From positions 6,389-57,727 of the forward strand of contig NZBE01000012.1 in assembly GCA_002687745.1 (NCBI GenBank): a DNA stretch of 51,339 bases, written 5' to 3'. A program made the position numbers and the translations under genes. Numbering within the stretch: position 1 is the first letter of the stretch; each line of letters starts with the position of its first letter. Source of the stretch: Acidimicrobiaceae bacterium (GTDB lineage Bacteria > Actinomycetota > Acidimicrobiia > Acidimicrobiales > MedAcidi-G1). The notes beneath the pieces were generated by a model that saw only the letters and a program-made list of their open reading frames with translations, had not been told where the DNA came from and did no database searches. Positions 42,748-50,836 of this stretch are shown in pieces.

Positions 42748-43030
42748 GCTCAGACACCTTCTTCTTCTTGTTGTGTTCGACTTGGGGTTTTTGCGGAATG
42801 GTCCACAGACCGAACCGGCAACTGCCTCGTGGTGGGGAGTCTCCGGTGAGGCTTGCCGGTGGAGCTTGTCCGGTCGGGTGACCGGGTCGATGCCGGATCC
42901 ACCAGGGGATGGAGGAGGCACCGACGCACCACCGACGGTGAAAGTCAGCGGGGAGGAGGGGGAAACGAGTTCTCGTCAGCCCCAACCCGACGACACGGAC
43001 ATTGTAGTGAATCCCTGGAAGCCACGACAA
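42748..43030 (-). promoter_or_regulatory. Predicted rho promoter and roughly 250-base C-rich leader
   Basis: This is the only gene-free stretch above 300 bases (42748-43061). On the minus strand TTGTCG (43025-43030), an 18-base spacer and TACAAT (43001-43006) form a good promoter, placing the start near 42994 and giving a leader of about 247 bases. The leader has a C/U-rich, G-poor run at about 42935-42970, then C-rich sequence up to the rho start, which looks like a rut-type Rho loading region, so autoregulation is plausible. A small ACGAG-AA-CTCGT repeat lies at its beginning. No good small ORF was seen. Confidence 0.5.
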
Positions 43031-43061
43031 CCACCCTCTCGTAGCCGTGGAGTGGGGACGC

Positions 43062-43388
43062 TCAGCAGTTGATGAGGGTTGCCGCCTCCAGGAGTGCCTC
43101 GGGGTGCACCGAATACCAGATCCAGCGACCCTGCCGTTCCCGGTCCACGAGGCCGGCCTCGTGGAGTGCCCTCAGGTGGTGGCTGACGGTGGGTTGTGAG
43201 CGGCCGAGAGGCCCAACCAGGTCGCAGGCGCAGGATCCGTCCGGGCGGGAGGCGATGAGGCTGAAGAGCCTGAGGCGGACCGGGTCTCCGAGAGCGGCGA
43301 ACACGCCTGCCAGGCGCTGGGCGGCCTCTTCGTCGAGGGCAGCCTCTGTGACCGGCGGGCAGCACCTGGTGTCGGTTGGTGTTGTCAT
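43062..43388 (-). CDS. arsR: ArsR-family metalloregulator
   Basis: 108 aa from ATG 43388. A TATAAT 7 bases upstream overlaps the alternative ATG at 43397, so the shorter start as a leaderless mRNA is preferred. The winged HTH region SQPTVSHHLRALHEAGLVDRERQG is clear. Metal-binding cysteines are in SCACDL at the alpha-3 position, typical of As(III)/Cd sensors, plus an N-terminal CCPP and a C-terminal Cys. It represses itself and divergent cadI until metal binds. The pair splits the otherwise conserved thr-rho gene order. Confidence 0.94.
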   Translation of the reverse strand: MTTPTDTRCCPPVTEAALDEEAAQRLAGVFAALGDPVRLRLFSLIASRPDGSCACDLVGPLGRSQPTVSHHLRALHEAGLVDRERQGRWIWYSVHPEALLEAATLINC

Positions 43389-43395
43389 GGTTGAC

Positions 43396-43434
43396 ATTAT
43401 ATTGATTACTGTCTATATTGACAAGCATCAATAT
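43396..43434. promoter_or_regulatory. ArsR/CadI divergent promoter and operator
   Basis: Minus strand: TTGTCA (43419-43424), 17-base spacer, TATAAT (43396-43401), a near-consensus arsR promoter. Plus strand: TTGACA (43418-43423) is the -35 of cadI with only a weak -10 near 43443-43448. The half-sites ATATTGAT (43399-43406) and ATCAATAT (43427-43434) are an inverted repeat and TATATTGAC (43414-43422) lies between them: likely ArsR binding sites covering both promoters. Confidence 0.75.
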
Positions 43435-43467
43435 ATAACCCTGCTACTCCCTGGAGGGAACCGCACC

Positions 43468-43887
43468 ATGAGCAGACTGCAACTCGCCATCGACGTCAGC
43501 AATCTGGAGGAGTCGGTCGACTTCTACACGAGGATGTTCGACACCCCACCGGCCAAGGTCCGTCCGGGGTATGCCAATTTCGCCATTGCCGACCCGCCTC
43601 TCAAGCTCGTTCTCTTCGAGGACACCTCGGGCGGCGGAACGCTCAACCACCTCGGGGTCGAGACCGAGACCGGCGCCGAGGTGGTCGCCGCCGAGGCCCG
43701 CCTCTCAGCCGCCGGCCTCGAGACCACCGGCGTCGGCGACGCCATGTGCTGCTACGCCGACAAGACAGAGACCTGGCTGTCAGGCCCCGACGACACCCGG
43801 TGGGAGTGGTACGTCAAGACCGGTGACAACGAGCAGTTCGAGAACATCGACGTCGACATGGACGCCTCCACGAGCTGCTGCTCCTGA
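43468..43887 (+). CDS. cadI: CadI/ArsI-type vicinal-oxygen-chelate protein
   Basis: 139 aa from ATG 43468 with GGAGG 10 bases upstream. The sequence SRLQLAIDVSNLEESVDFYTRMF, PGYANFAIADPPLKLVLFE and TLNHLGVE is very close to what I recall of mycobacterial CadI (Rv2641). H61, the C94-C95 pair in AMCCYAD and E113 correspond to the ArsI C-As lyase metal and substrate site, but the first ArsI ligand (His5) is Gln here as in CadI. The C-terminal SCCS adds thiols. It is a metal-stress protein, with cadmium or organoarsenical as candidates. Divergent arsR controls it. Confidence 0.9.
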   Translation: MSRLQLAIDVSNLEESVDFYTRMFDTPPAKVRPGYANFAIADPPLKLVLFEDTSGGGTLNHLGVETETGAEVVAAEARLSAAGLETTGVGDAMCCYADKTETWLSGPDDTRWEWYVKTGDNEQFENIDVDMDASTSCCS

Positions 43888-43901
43888 GCCGACAGGGAAC
43901 C

Positions 43902-45050
43902 TCAGCCGGCCAGCAGGGTCGGCAGCAGCCCGTGGCCGGCCACCGGAGCGTCGCCAGCCACACCAGCCTCTGTGAACACCCCACCCGGACCATCGGCACG
44001 GGAGTCGACCAGCATGTACGGAACCGGGTCAGGCATATGGGTCATGGTCGTCAGCGGGGTTCCGTGGTCGGGCAGCATCAGCAGGCGCCATGGACCCATG
44101 GCGTCGAGGCCCTGAACCAGACCGGCAATGATGCGGCTGTCCCAGTTCTCCAGTGCCCTTACCTTCTCGACAACGTCGCCGGCATGGCCCGCCTCGTCGG
44201 TCGCCTCGACATGGATCACGAAGAGATCCAGGCCGCCGGCCAGCTCCGTCAGCGCCACATCACGCTTGCCCTCGTAGTCGGTGTCATAGCGACCCGTGGC
44301 GCCGGGTATATCGCAGACCTTCATTCCGCTCAGCATGCCGATTCCCCGCACCAGGTCGACCGCTGTGACCAGGCCGGCCCTGACACCATGGGTCTCCGCG
44401 AACGACGGGACCCGGGGCTGGAAACCCTGACCCCACAGCCAGACCTGCGTGGCCTCAAGGTCCGATGCGGCGATGATCTCCTTCGTGGCCTCCATCAGGC
44501 CCCTCAACCGGGGACCCGCCGGCCCGTCCGGAAGCACAACTGGATCGCCGGTCAGGTCGTGTGGCGGGATGCACTCGGCATCGACCCAGTCGGCCGGCGC
44601 GATCATCGAGTGCCTGAAGCTGATTCCCGGGTGGAAGGACACCCCATCGCGCCCCCCACCCAGTTCGGCGTCGATCCGGTTGATCACCTCGGCTGCGGCC
44701 TCGTCTGACGGGCTACCGCCCGCGTAGTCGACCATTTCGCCGTCGACCACGGTTACCAGGTTGCAGCGAAAGGCCACCTGGTCGGGCACCAGGGTCAAGC
44801 CCATTGCCGCAGCCTCGATCGGGGCACGACCCGTGTGGAACGTTGTGGGGTCAAAGCCCAGGATCGACATGTTGCCCACGTCGCTGCTGGGTGCCATCCC
44901 CGTGGGAATGACCGCCGCACGCCCCACCACGGCCCGTGCCGCCAACGCATCCATGTGAGGCGTGTAGGCGGCCTCAAGCGGGGTCAGGCCGTCCAGTTCA
45001 GGAACCGGCAGGTCCGCACAGCCGTCGGGAACACAGATGACGTACTTCAT
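43902..45050 (-). CDS. ApgM-like phosphoglycerate mutase-fold protein, probable homoserine kinase
   Basis: 382 aa from ATG 45050. It has the alkaline-phosphatase/iPGM metal site: D9 in VCVPDGCADLP-like VPDGCAD, S55-S56 in MAPSSDVGN, D285 and H289 in HVEATDEAGHAGD, and D328-H329 plus H338 in PDHGTPLTTMTHMPDPVPYM. Such ApgM-type proteins include a group annotated as proposed homoserine kinase in genomes lacking GHMP-type ThrB. It follows thrC directly, exactly where thrB lies in other actinobacteria, and no ThrB is present. It probably makes O-phosphohomoserine for ThrC. A 2,3-bisphosphoglycerate-independent phosphoglycerate mutase role is the alternative. Confidence 0.8.
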   Translation of the reverse strand: MKYVICVPDGCADLPVPELDGLTPLEAAYTPHMDALAARAVVGRAAVIPTGMAPSSDVGNMSILGFDPTTFHTGRAPIEAAAMGLTLVPDQVAFRCNLVTVVDGEMVDYAGGSPSDEAAAEVINRIDAELGGGRDGVSFHPGISFRHSMIAPADWVDAECIPPHDLTGDPVVLPDGPAGPRLRGLMEATKEIIAASDLEATQVWLWGQGFQPRVPSFAETHGVRAGLVTAVDLVRGIGMLSGMKVCDIPGATGRYDTDYEGKRDVALTELAGGLDLFVIHVEATDEAGHAGDVVEKVRALENWDSRIIAGLVQGLDAMGPWRLLMLPDHGTPLTTMTHMPDPVPYMLVDSRADGPGGVFTEAGVAGDAPVAGHGLLPTLLAG

Positions 45051-45107
45051 CAGACGGCCATCCTGCCGGCGCCACCCCGGTTGTCGTCGCTCCTCCACAT
45101 CCGACCC

Positions 45108-46490
45108 TCAGACCGCATGTGCATGCTCCTCGACGAACGCCTCGACACCTGCAAGGTCGTTGGGAAGGTGGGTCATGCGCTCAGGCCGCGTCAGGAGGTC
45201 GCCGAGACGCTCCGGGAGAGCTGGCCTCACACCGGTTGCCTTCTCGACCGCGTCGGGGAACTTGGCCGGATGGGCGGTTGCCAGAGCGACCATGGGAACC
45301 GCTGGATCGCGCCGGCACTCCCGTGCCGCCAGAACCCCCACGGCACTGTGGGGGTCCAGCACCACACCGGACCGATCGGCCTCGGCAGCGATGCATGCAA
45401 GCACCTGGTCATCGTCGAAGCGCGCTCCCGACCAACCGCTGGCCAGCGAGGCGTGCAGCGCCCCGTCGATCGCCACCGACCCGTTCTCCCTGAACGCCTC
45501 GAGAAGTCGGGCGACCGCAGCCCCGTCTCGACCCTCCAGTTCGAACAGCAGGCGCTCCAAATTGGACGAGACCTGGATGTCCATGCTGGGTGAGAGGGTC
45601 GGCATGACCGGGCGTGCCTCCAGATTCCCGTCGTTCAAGAACCTGGTCAGGATGTCGTTGCTGTTGCTGCCGACGACGAGCCTCGGCACATTGAGCCCTC
45701 CGAGTCGGGCTACGTGACCAGCGAACACGTTGCCGAAGTTGCCCGTCGGTACGGCGAAGTCCACTGGCTGACGCCGGCCTCCGAGCCGCTCGGCCGCCAC
45801 CACGTAGTAGACGACCTGGGCCATGACCCTCGCCCAGTTGATGGAATTGACCGCAGAGAGGTTCATCCTGGCCCTGAAGGGCTCGTCTGCGAACATGGCC
45901 TTGACCATGTCCTGACAGTCGTCGAATGTGCCGTCGAGGGCGACGTTGTGGACGTTTGCCGACTGCACGGTTGTCATCTGTCGACGCTGAACCTCGGTGA
46001 CCCGGCCCGCGGGGTGGAGAATCACTACGTCGACGTTCTGGCGGTCGCGGCACGCCTCGATCGCCGCTGAACCGGTATCTCCAGAGGTGGCACCCACGAT
46101 CGTCACCCGTTCACCACGGCGGGTCAACTCGTAGTCGAAGAGTCGCCCGACCAACTGCAGGGCAATGTCTTTGAAGGCAAGGGTGGGGCCATGGAACAAC
46201 TCCATCAGGTGAAGCCCGCCACCCAGGTCCACGAGGGGTGCCACATCGTCGGCGTGAAACACCGAGTAGGTGTCTGACACCATCTGGGCGAACGCATCCC
46301 GGTCGATGCTCCCTGCCACGAACGGCCACATGACCTCGACCGCTGTCTCGACGTAGTCGCCACGGCCCCCGTCGGGGATCTGTGGCCAGGACCCGGGAAC
46401 GTAGAGACCCCCGTCGGACGCCAGGCCGACAAGCAGGGCATCGGCAAAGTCAAGGGCCGGGGCCGCACCCCGGGTGCTCACATACCGCAC
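45108..46490 (-). CDS. thrC: Threonine synthase
   Basis: 460 aa, GTG start 46490 (reads MRYVSTRG, the family N-terminus). It turns O-phosphohomoserine into threonine using PLP. The PLP lysine is K107 in TLAFKDIALQ, with GATSGDTGSAAIEA and DFAVPTGNFGNVFAGH binding the phosphate. The long form with an N-terminal extension resembles the E. coli-type enzyme and not the shorter Mycobacterium type. Hom is 15 bases upstream. The Shine-Dalgarno is weak. Confidence 0.96.
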   Translation of the reverse strand: MRYVSTRGAAPALDFADALLVGLASDGGLYVPGSWPQIPDGGRGDYVETAVEVMWPFVAGSIDRDAFAQMVSDTYSVFHADDVAPLVDLGGGLHLMELFHGPTLAFKDIALQLVGRLFDYELTRRGERVTIVGATSGDTGSAAIEACRDRQNVDVVILHPAGRVTEVQRRQMTTVQSANVHNVALDGTFDDCQDMVKAMFADEPFRARMNLSAVNSINWARVMAQVVYYVVAAERLGGRRQPVDFAVPTGNFGNVFAGHVARLGGLNVPRLVVGSNSNDILTRFLNDGNLEARPVMPTLSPSMDIQVSSNLERLLFELEGRDGAAVARLLEAFRENGSVAIDGALHASLASGWSGARFDDDQVLACIAAEADRSGVVLDPHSAVGVLAARECRRDPAVPMVALATAHPAKFPDAVEKATGVRPALPERLGDLLTRPERMTHLPNDLAGVEAFVEEHAHAV

Positions 46491-46505
46491 AGGAATCCAG
46501 ATCGG

Positions 46506-47813
46506 TCAGTCGCCGATGACACGCAGCACGCTGCCGGTGCTGCGCACAGCGTCGAGTTCCCGGAGACCTCTCAGGGTCTCCTGGAGGTCGCTCTCACGGG
46601 CCAGGTGGGTAATGAACCGGAGCTGGGCCTCCGCACCCAGTCCTATCTGTTCCATCGACCTGATCGAGACATCGTGCCCGCCGAAGACGGCTGCCACGTC
46701 GGAGAGAACACCGGGTCGGTCATCGACCTCGATGCTCAGGTAGTAGGCGGACTCGATGTCGCCGATCGGAGAAACCCGGACGTCGCTGAGCGCTCCGATC
46801 GGGGCGCCGTGGCCCCTTCGGAGGTTTCCTGCCGCATCTATCAGGTCTCCGAAAACCGCCGAGGCTGTCGGACGGCCTCCGGCACCGCGGCCGTAGAACA
46901 TGAGCTCGCCGACCGCTTCACCCTCGACGAACACGGCGTTGAAGTTGTCGTTCACAGCCGCAAGTGGATGATTGAAGGGCACGAGTGTCGGATGTACCCG
47001 TACTCCGATCTCGACCGCGCCGTCCACAGAGGTTCCGCGCTCGGCAACCGCAAGCAACTTGATGCAGTGTCCCATGGCTCGGGCAGCTTCGATGTCGTCG
47101 ACGGTCACACCTGAGATTCCCTCGTGGTAGACGTCGGCTGGAACCACCCGCGCCCCAAAGGCCAGGCTGGCTATAACCGCCGCCTTGGCCCCGGCGTCGA
47201 ATCCCTCCACGTCGGCGGTGGGGTCGCTCTCGGCGTAGCCCAGTTCCTGGGCCTTGGAAAGGGCGTCTGCGTAGGTGGCCCCGTGGTCGGACATCCTCGA
47301 GAGGATGAAGTTGGTCGTGCCGTTGACGATCCCCATGACGCGGGTGAGCGGCTCGCCTGCCAACGATTCACGCAGGGGCCTCATGATCGGGATTGCGCCA
47401 GCAACCGCAGCTTCGAACAGCAGGTCGACACCCGCCGCGGCGGCCGCCAGGTAGAGCTCCTCGCCGTGGGCGGCAAGCAGTTCCTTGTTGGCCGTGACAA
47501 CGGGCTTTCCAGAGGCGAGTGCCTCCAGAATCAGTTGGCGTGCCGGTTCGAGTCCTCCCATGGCCTCGACGACCACGTCGATGCCGGGATCGTTCACGAC
47601 TGCCGCGGCATCTGCCGTGAAGGTGTCTGGCGGACACGGGACGTCGCGGTGAACGGAGGTGTCTCGCACCGCTACCGCTGCCACCTCGAGGACCATCCCG
47701 GTGCGGTCAGCCACAGTCTGTCTCTGTTCGTGCACAAGGGCGACAAGGGCTGCTCCCACGTTTCCGCAGCCGAGCACGCCGACCCTGACGGTTGTGGCTT
47801 CCATCCGCTCCAC
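46506..47813 (-). CDS. hom: Homoserine dehydrogenase
   Basis: 435 aa, GTG 47813 preferred because AAAGGA lies 8 bases upstream; an internal ATG 47804 has its GGAG too close. The NAD(P) site is VRVGVLGCGNVGAALVAL, the catalytic block includes GIVNGTTNFILSRM and GYAESDPTADVEGFDAGAKAAVIA, and a C-terminal ACT domain (YYLSIEVDDRPGVLSDVAAVF) allows threonine feedback. It produces homoserine for threonine and methionine. Located between lysA and thrC, 34 bases from lysA. Confidence 0.97.
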   Translation of the reverse strand: MERMEATTVRVGVLGCGNVGAALVALVHEQRQTVADRTGMVLEVAAVAVRDTSVHRDVPCPPDTFTADAAAVVNDPGIDVVVEAMGGLEPARQLILEALASGKPVVTANKELLAAHGEELYLAAAAAGVDLLFEAAVAGAIPIMRPLRESLAGEPLTRVMGIVNGTTNFILSRMSDHGATYADALSKAQELGYAESDPTADVEGFDAGAKAAVIASLAFGARVVPADVYHEGISGVTVDDIEAARAMGHCIKLLAVAERGTSVDGAVEIGVRVHPTLVPFNHPLAAVNDNFNAVFVEGEAVGELMFYGRGAGGRPTASAVFGDLIDAAGNLRRGHGAPIGALSDVRVSPIGDIESAYYLSIEVDDRPGVLSDVAAVFGGHDVSIRSMEQIGLGAEAQLRFITHLARESDLQETLRGLRELDAVRSTGSVLRVIGD

Positions 47814-47847
47814 GGTACCGGTCCTTTGCCTGGGTGTCGGTGTGGTT

Positions 47848-49116
47848 TCAGCGCTCGCGGCGCACCAGGTCCTCGAAGGTCTCGCGGGCCACGACGAGAC
47901 GGGCCTCCCCTTCCGAGACGAAGACCACGGCGGGACGCAGCACCTGGTTGTAGTTGGAGCCCATCGAGTGCCCGTAGGCGCCGGTTACAGGGGTGGCGAT
48001 CACATCGCCGACGACCAGGTCGTCGGGTACGAAGCCCTCGCGTACAAGCAGGTCACCGGATTCGCAGTGCTTTCCTACGAGGCGTACCGCCCGAGGCCTT
48101 GCAGCGGTTACCGCTCGTGGAAGGAACGTCTCGTACCCCGAGCCGTAGAGGACGGGGCGGGGGTTGTCGCTCATGCCGCCATCCACGGCCACATAGGTGC
48201 GTAGGCCGGGAAGGTCCTTGACGGTTCCGACCGTGTAGAGCGTCACCGCTGCAGAAGCGGCGATCGCCCGGCCCGGCTCTGCAGAAACCCTGGCGGTCAC
48301 CCCGGCGGCGTCACAGACCGCCATGATTCCCTCGGCCCATTCGGTAATCGTCGGTGCACTCTCACCCTCAACGTACGCGACGCCCAGGCCACCCCCTACC
48401 GAGAGCTCGGGCAGGCCGAACGGACCGGCAAACCTGGTCATGACCTCAACCGCACGCGAGAACGCACCCACCTCGAACACCTGGCTTCCGATGTGGAAGT
48501 GCAGGCCGACCAGGTCTACCGAGTCGGCAACAGCGGCACGTTCGACCGCGACGGCTGCCAGACCGGTCGAGACCGTGAATCCGAACTTTGAGTCGTCCTG
48601 TCCTGTCGAGACGAACTCGTGTGTGTGGGCCTCGACCCCCGGGGTGATACGCAGCATCACCCTCGGAACCGCGCCCGTTTCGGCGTGGATGGCGTCCAAC
48701 CGGTCCATCTCGTCGAACGAGTCGACGACGATCGTCTCCACGCCTGCCTCCACTGCCATCGCCAACTCGAGGTCGCTCTTGTTGTTTCCGTGCATTACCA
48801 GCCGGTCGGCGGGAACCCCCGCATGCAGCGCCATGAAGAGCTCTCCGCCGGTGGATACATCAATGTGCATGCCCTCCTCATGGGCAAGCTTCGCCATGGC
48901 AGAACAGAGGAAGGCCTTGCCCGCGTAGGCGACCCCGTCACCGAATGCCGCCACCGCCTCCCGGCACCTGGAGCGCAGATGATCCTCGTCGTAGACGAAC
49001 AGGGGTGTCCCGAACCGGTCAGCCAGGTCGGCGAGGTCGCAGCCGCCGACGGACGCCCTGCCGCCGTCGACGGTCGTCGTGTCGGGGAGCAGGCCCAGTG
49101 GAATTGGCCCGGCCAT
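47848..49116 (-). CDS. lysA: Diaminopimelate decarboxylase
   Basis: 422 aa from ATG 49116, whose first base shares the stop of argS (TGATG, 1-base overlap). It makes lysine from meso-diaminopimelate. The PLP lysine is K67 in VAYAGKAFLC, GLHFHIGSQV and VSAEPGRAI bind phosphate, and the second subunit's Cys is in KHCESGD. YGHSMGSNYNQVLRP is the usual C-terminus. The longer frame upstream lies within argS and is not used. Confidence 0.97.
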   Translation of the reverse strand: MAGPIPLGLLPDTTTVDGGRASVGGCDLADLADRFGTPLFVYDEDHLRSRCREAVAAFGDGVAYAGKAFLCSAMAKLAHEEGMHIDVSTGGELFMALHAGVPADRLVMHGNNKSDLELAMAVEAGVETIVVDSFDEMDRLDAIHAETGAVPRVMLRITPGVEAHTHEFVSTGQDDSKFGFTVSTGLAAVAVERAAVADSVDLVGLHFHIGSQVFEVGAFSRAVEVMTRFAGPFGLPELSVGGGLGVAYVEGESAPTITEWAEGIMAVCDAAGVTARVSAEPGRAIAASAAVTLYTVGTVKDLPGLRTYVAVDGGMSDNPRPVLYGSGYETFLPRAVTAARPRAVRLVGKHCESGDLLVREGFVPDDLVVGDVIATPVTGAYGHSMGSNYNQVLRPAVVFVSEGEARLVVARETFEDLVRRER

Positions 49117-50747
49117 CAGGCCTCCCCGCCTTCTTCTCGCCACATCTCCTCGGGTGCTCCGACACCAAGCAGGTCCAGGGCGACAACGAAGCCGATGCGG
49201 ACTCCCTCGACCAGCCACAGCCGAGCATGGGAGAGGCCCTCGTCGATGCCGTCGCCAATGACTCGGCAGTCATGGTAGAAGCCGTGGAAGGCAGAGGCCA
49301 TGTCCCGCACCCACGTGGTCACCTGATGTGGTGCCTGCTCGCGACAGGCGCGCAGAACCGTGTCTGGCAACTCGTGTAGCGCACGCAACAGGGCCAGTTC
49401 CCGCTGATGCCCGAGCAGGGACAGGTCGACCCCGTCGATCGGAGGCCGCTCGATGCCGGCCTGCACAGCCCGGGCCACGACGGAGTGGATCCGTGCGTGC
49501 GCGTACTGCACGTAGAACACGGGGTTCTCGTTGACCCGGCTGGCAACCAGGTCCAGATCGAAGGTCTGCTGCGAGTCGACCGAGAACAGCAGGTAGGTGA
49601 AGCGGGCAGCGTCGGCACCGACCTCGTCAACCACCTCGGCCAACTCGACAATTTCGCCTGTGCGCTTGGACAGCCGCACCTCTTCGCCCCCGCGCCGAAG
49701 GCTGACCATCTGGGTAATGGCGACCCGCAACTCGGAGGGGTCATGCCCCAGCGCGTGCATGGCGGACTGCATGCGGGCCACGTAGCCGTGGTGGTCAGCC
49801 CCCCAGACGTTCACGAGCCGATCGGCACGTTGGAACTTGTCGCGGTGGTAGGCCACGTCGGGCAACAGGTACGTGAACTGGCCATCGGACTTGACGAGCA
49901 CCCGGTCCTTGTCGTCTCCGTGGTCGCTGCTCCTCAGCCACGTGGCACCGTCGTCTACATACACGGCCTCTTGTGCCCGAAGGTCGGACATGACCTCGTC
50001 GATGGCGCCGGACTCGATCATCGACCGCTCGCTGAACCAGGAGTCAAAGCGGATGTCGAGGCTCTCGAGAACGCTGCGCTGGTCTGCCAGCGCCCGCTCG
50101 TACCCCCATTCCAGCGGGTCGACCCCCTCGGGCATCTCACCTGCCCACTCACGGATGTAGTGGCCGTGGTAGCCACCCTCGGGAACATCGTCACCGGCGG
50201 CAGCGGCTGCCAGGGAGTCGCCGAACAACTGCATCTGGGTGCCACGGTCGTTGATGTAGAACTCGCGGGTCACCTCGTGGCCACAGCGCTGGTAGAGCCT
50301 GGCCAGGGAGTCCCCGTAGCAGGCGCCCCTGCCGTGGCCCGCGTGCAGCGGCCCGGTCGGGTTCGCACTGACGAACTCGACCATGACCGACTGCCCTCTA
50401 CCGACGTCATGGGACGCCCATGCGTCAGACCCGGCAGAGACCACGTCGACCAGTACCTCGTGGAGCCACGAGTCAGCAAGTCTGAAGTTGACGAACCCGG
50501 GACCGGCAACCTCCACTCCCGTCACGTGCGGCGGTGGAGAGTCCTCCAGGGCCTCGGCGAGCGCAGTACCCAATTCCCGGGGATTGCGACCCGCCGCCTT
50601 TGCCGAGGCAAGGGCGGCGTTCGTGGACCAGTCACCGTGTTCGGGGTTCGCCGGCCGCTCAAGGCTGATCCCGGTCGGCAGAGGGTCGACGCCCAGTTCG
50701 ATGAGCGCAGACCGAACCGATTCGATGAGGATGTCGCGAACGTCCAT
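49116..50747 (-). CDS. argS: Arginine-tRNA ligase
   Basis: 543 aa from ATG 50747. Class I synthetase with SANPTGPLHAGHGRGA (HIGH-like motif HAGH) and RLSKRTGEIVEL at the KMSKS-like position, normal for ArgRS. The N-terminal Add-1 domain (GDWSTNAALASAKAAGRNPR) and the C-terminal helical anticodon domain ending VALDLLGV are complete. It charges tRNA-Arg. It starts the argS-lysA-hom-thrC operon. Confidence 0.97.
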   Translation of the reverse strand: MDVRDILIESVRSALIELGVDPLPTGISLERPANPEHGDWSTNAALASAKAAGRNPRELGTALAEALEDSPPPHVTGVEVAGPGFVNFRLADSWLHEVLVDVVSAGSDAWASHDVGRGQSVMVEFVSANPTGPLHAGHGRGACYGDSLARLYQRCGHEVTREFYINDRGTQMQLFGDSLAAAAAGDDVPEGGYHGHYIREWAGEMPEGVDPLEWGYERALADQRSVLESLDIRFDSWFSERSMIESGAIDEVMSDLRAQEAVYVDDGATWLRSSDHGDDKDRVLVKSDGQFTYLLPDVAYHRDKFQRADRLVNVWGADHHGYVARMQSAMHALGHDPSELRVAITQMVSLRRGGEEVRLSKRTGEIVELAEVVDEVGADAARFTYLLFSVDSQQTFDLDLVASRVNENPVFYVQYAHARIHSVVARAVQAGIERPPIDGVDLSLLGHQRELALLRALHELPDTVLRACREQAPHQVTTWVRDMASAFHGFYHDCRVIGDGIDEGLSHARLWLVEGVRIGFVVALDLLGVGAPEEMWREEGGEA

Positions 50748-50776
50748 TGGGCTTGTCCAGCGGGCAGGTGGCGGCA

Positions 50777-50791
50777 CCGGTGGATCACCGG
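50777..50791. other. Six-pair hairpin upstream of argS
   Basis: CCGGTG-GAT-CACCGG forms a perfect short hairpin in the 89-base space between argS and the selenoprotein candidate. There is no U-run after it on either strand, so it is at most an attenuator or weak terminator. Confidence 0.3.
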
Positions 50792-50836
50792 CAGGATCGC
50801 CCCGATGCTACCGGGTGTTCCCCGTGGGCCTGAGCC

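Noticed and set aside
42748-42921. In-frame upstream extension of rho
   Set aside because: Although stop-free, it has no Rho similarity, and a purine-rich ribosome-binding run precedes ATG 42747.
50777-50791. Hairpin upstream of argS as a Rho-independent terminator
   Set aside because: No U-tract follows on either strand; listed only as a low-confidence structure.
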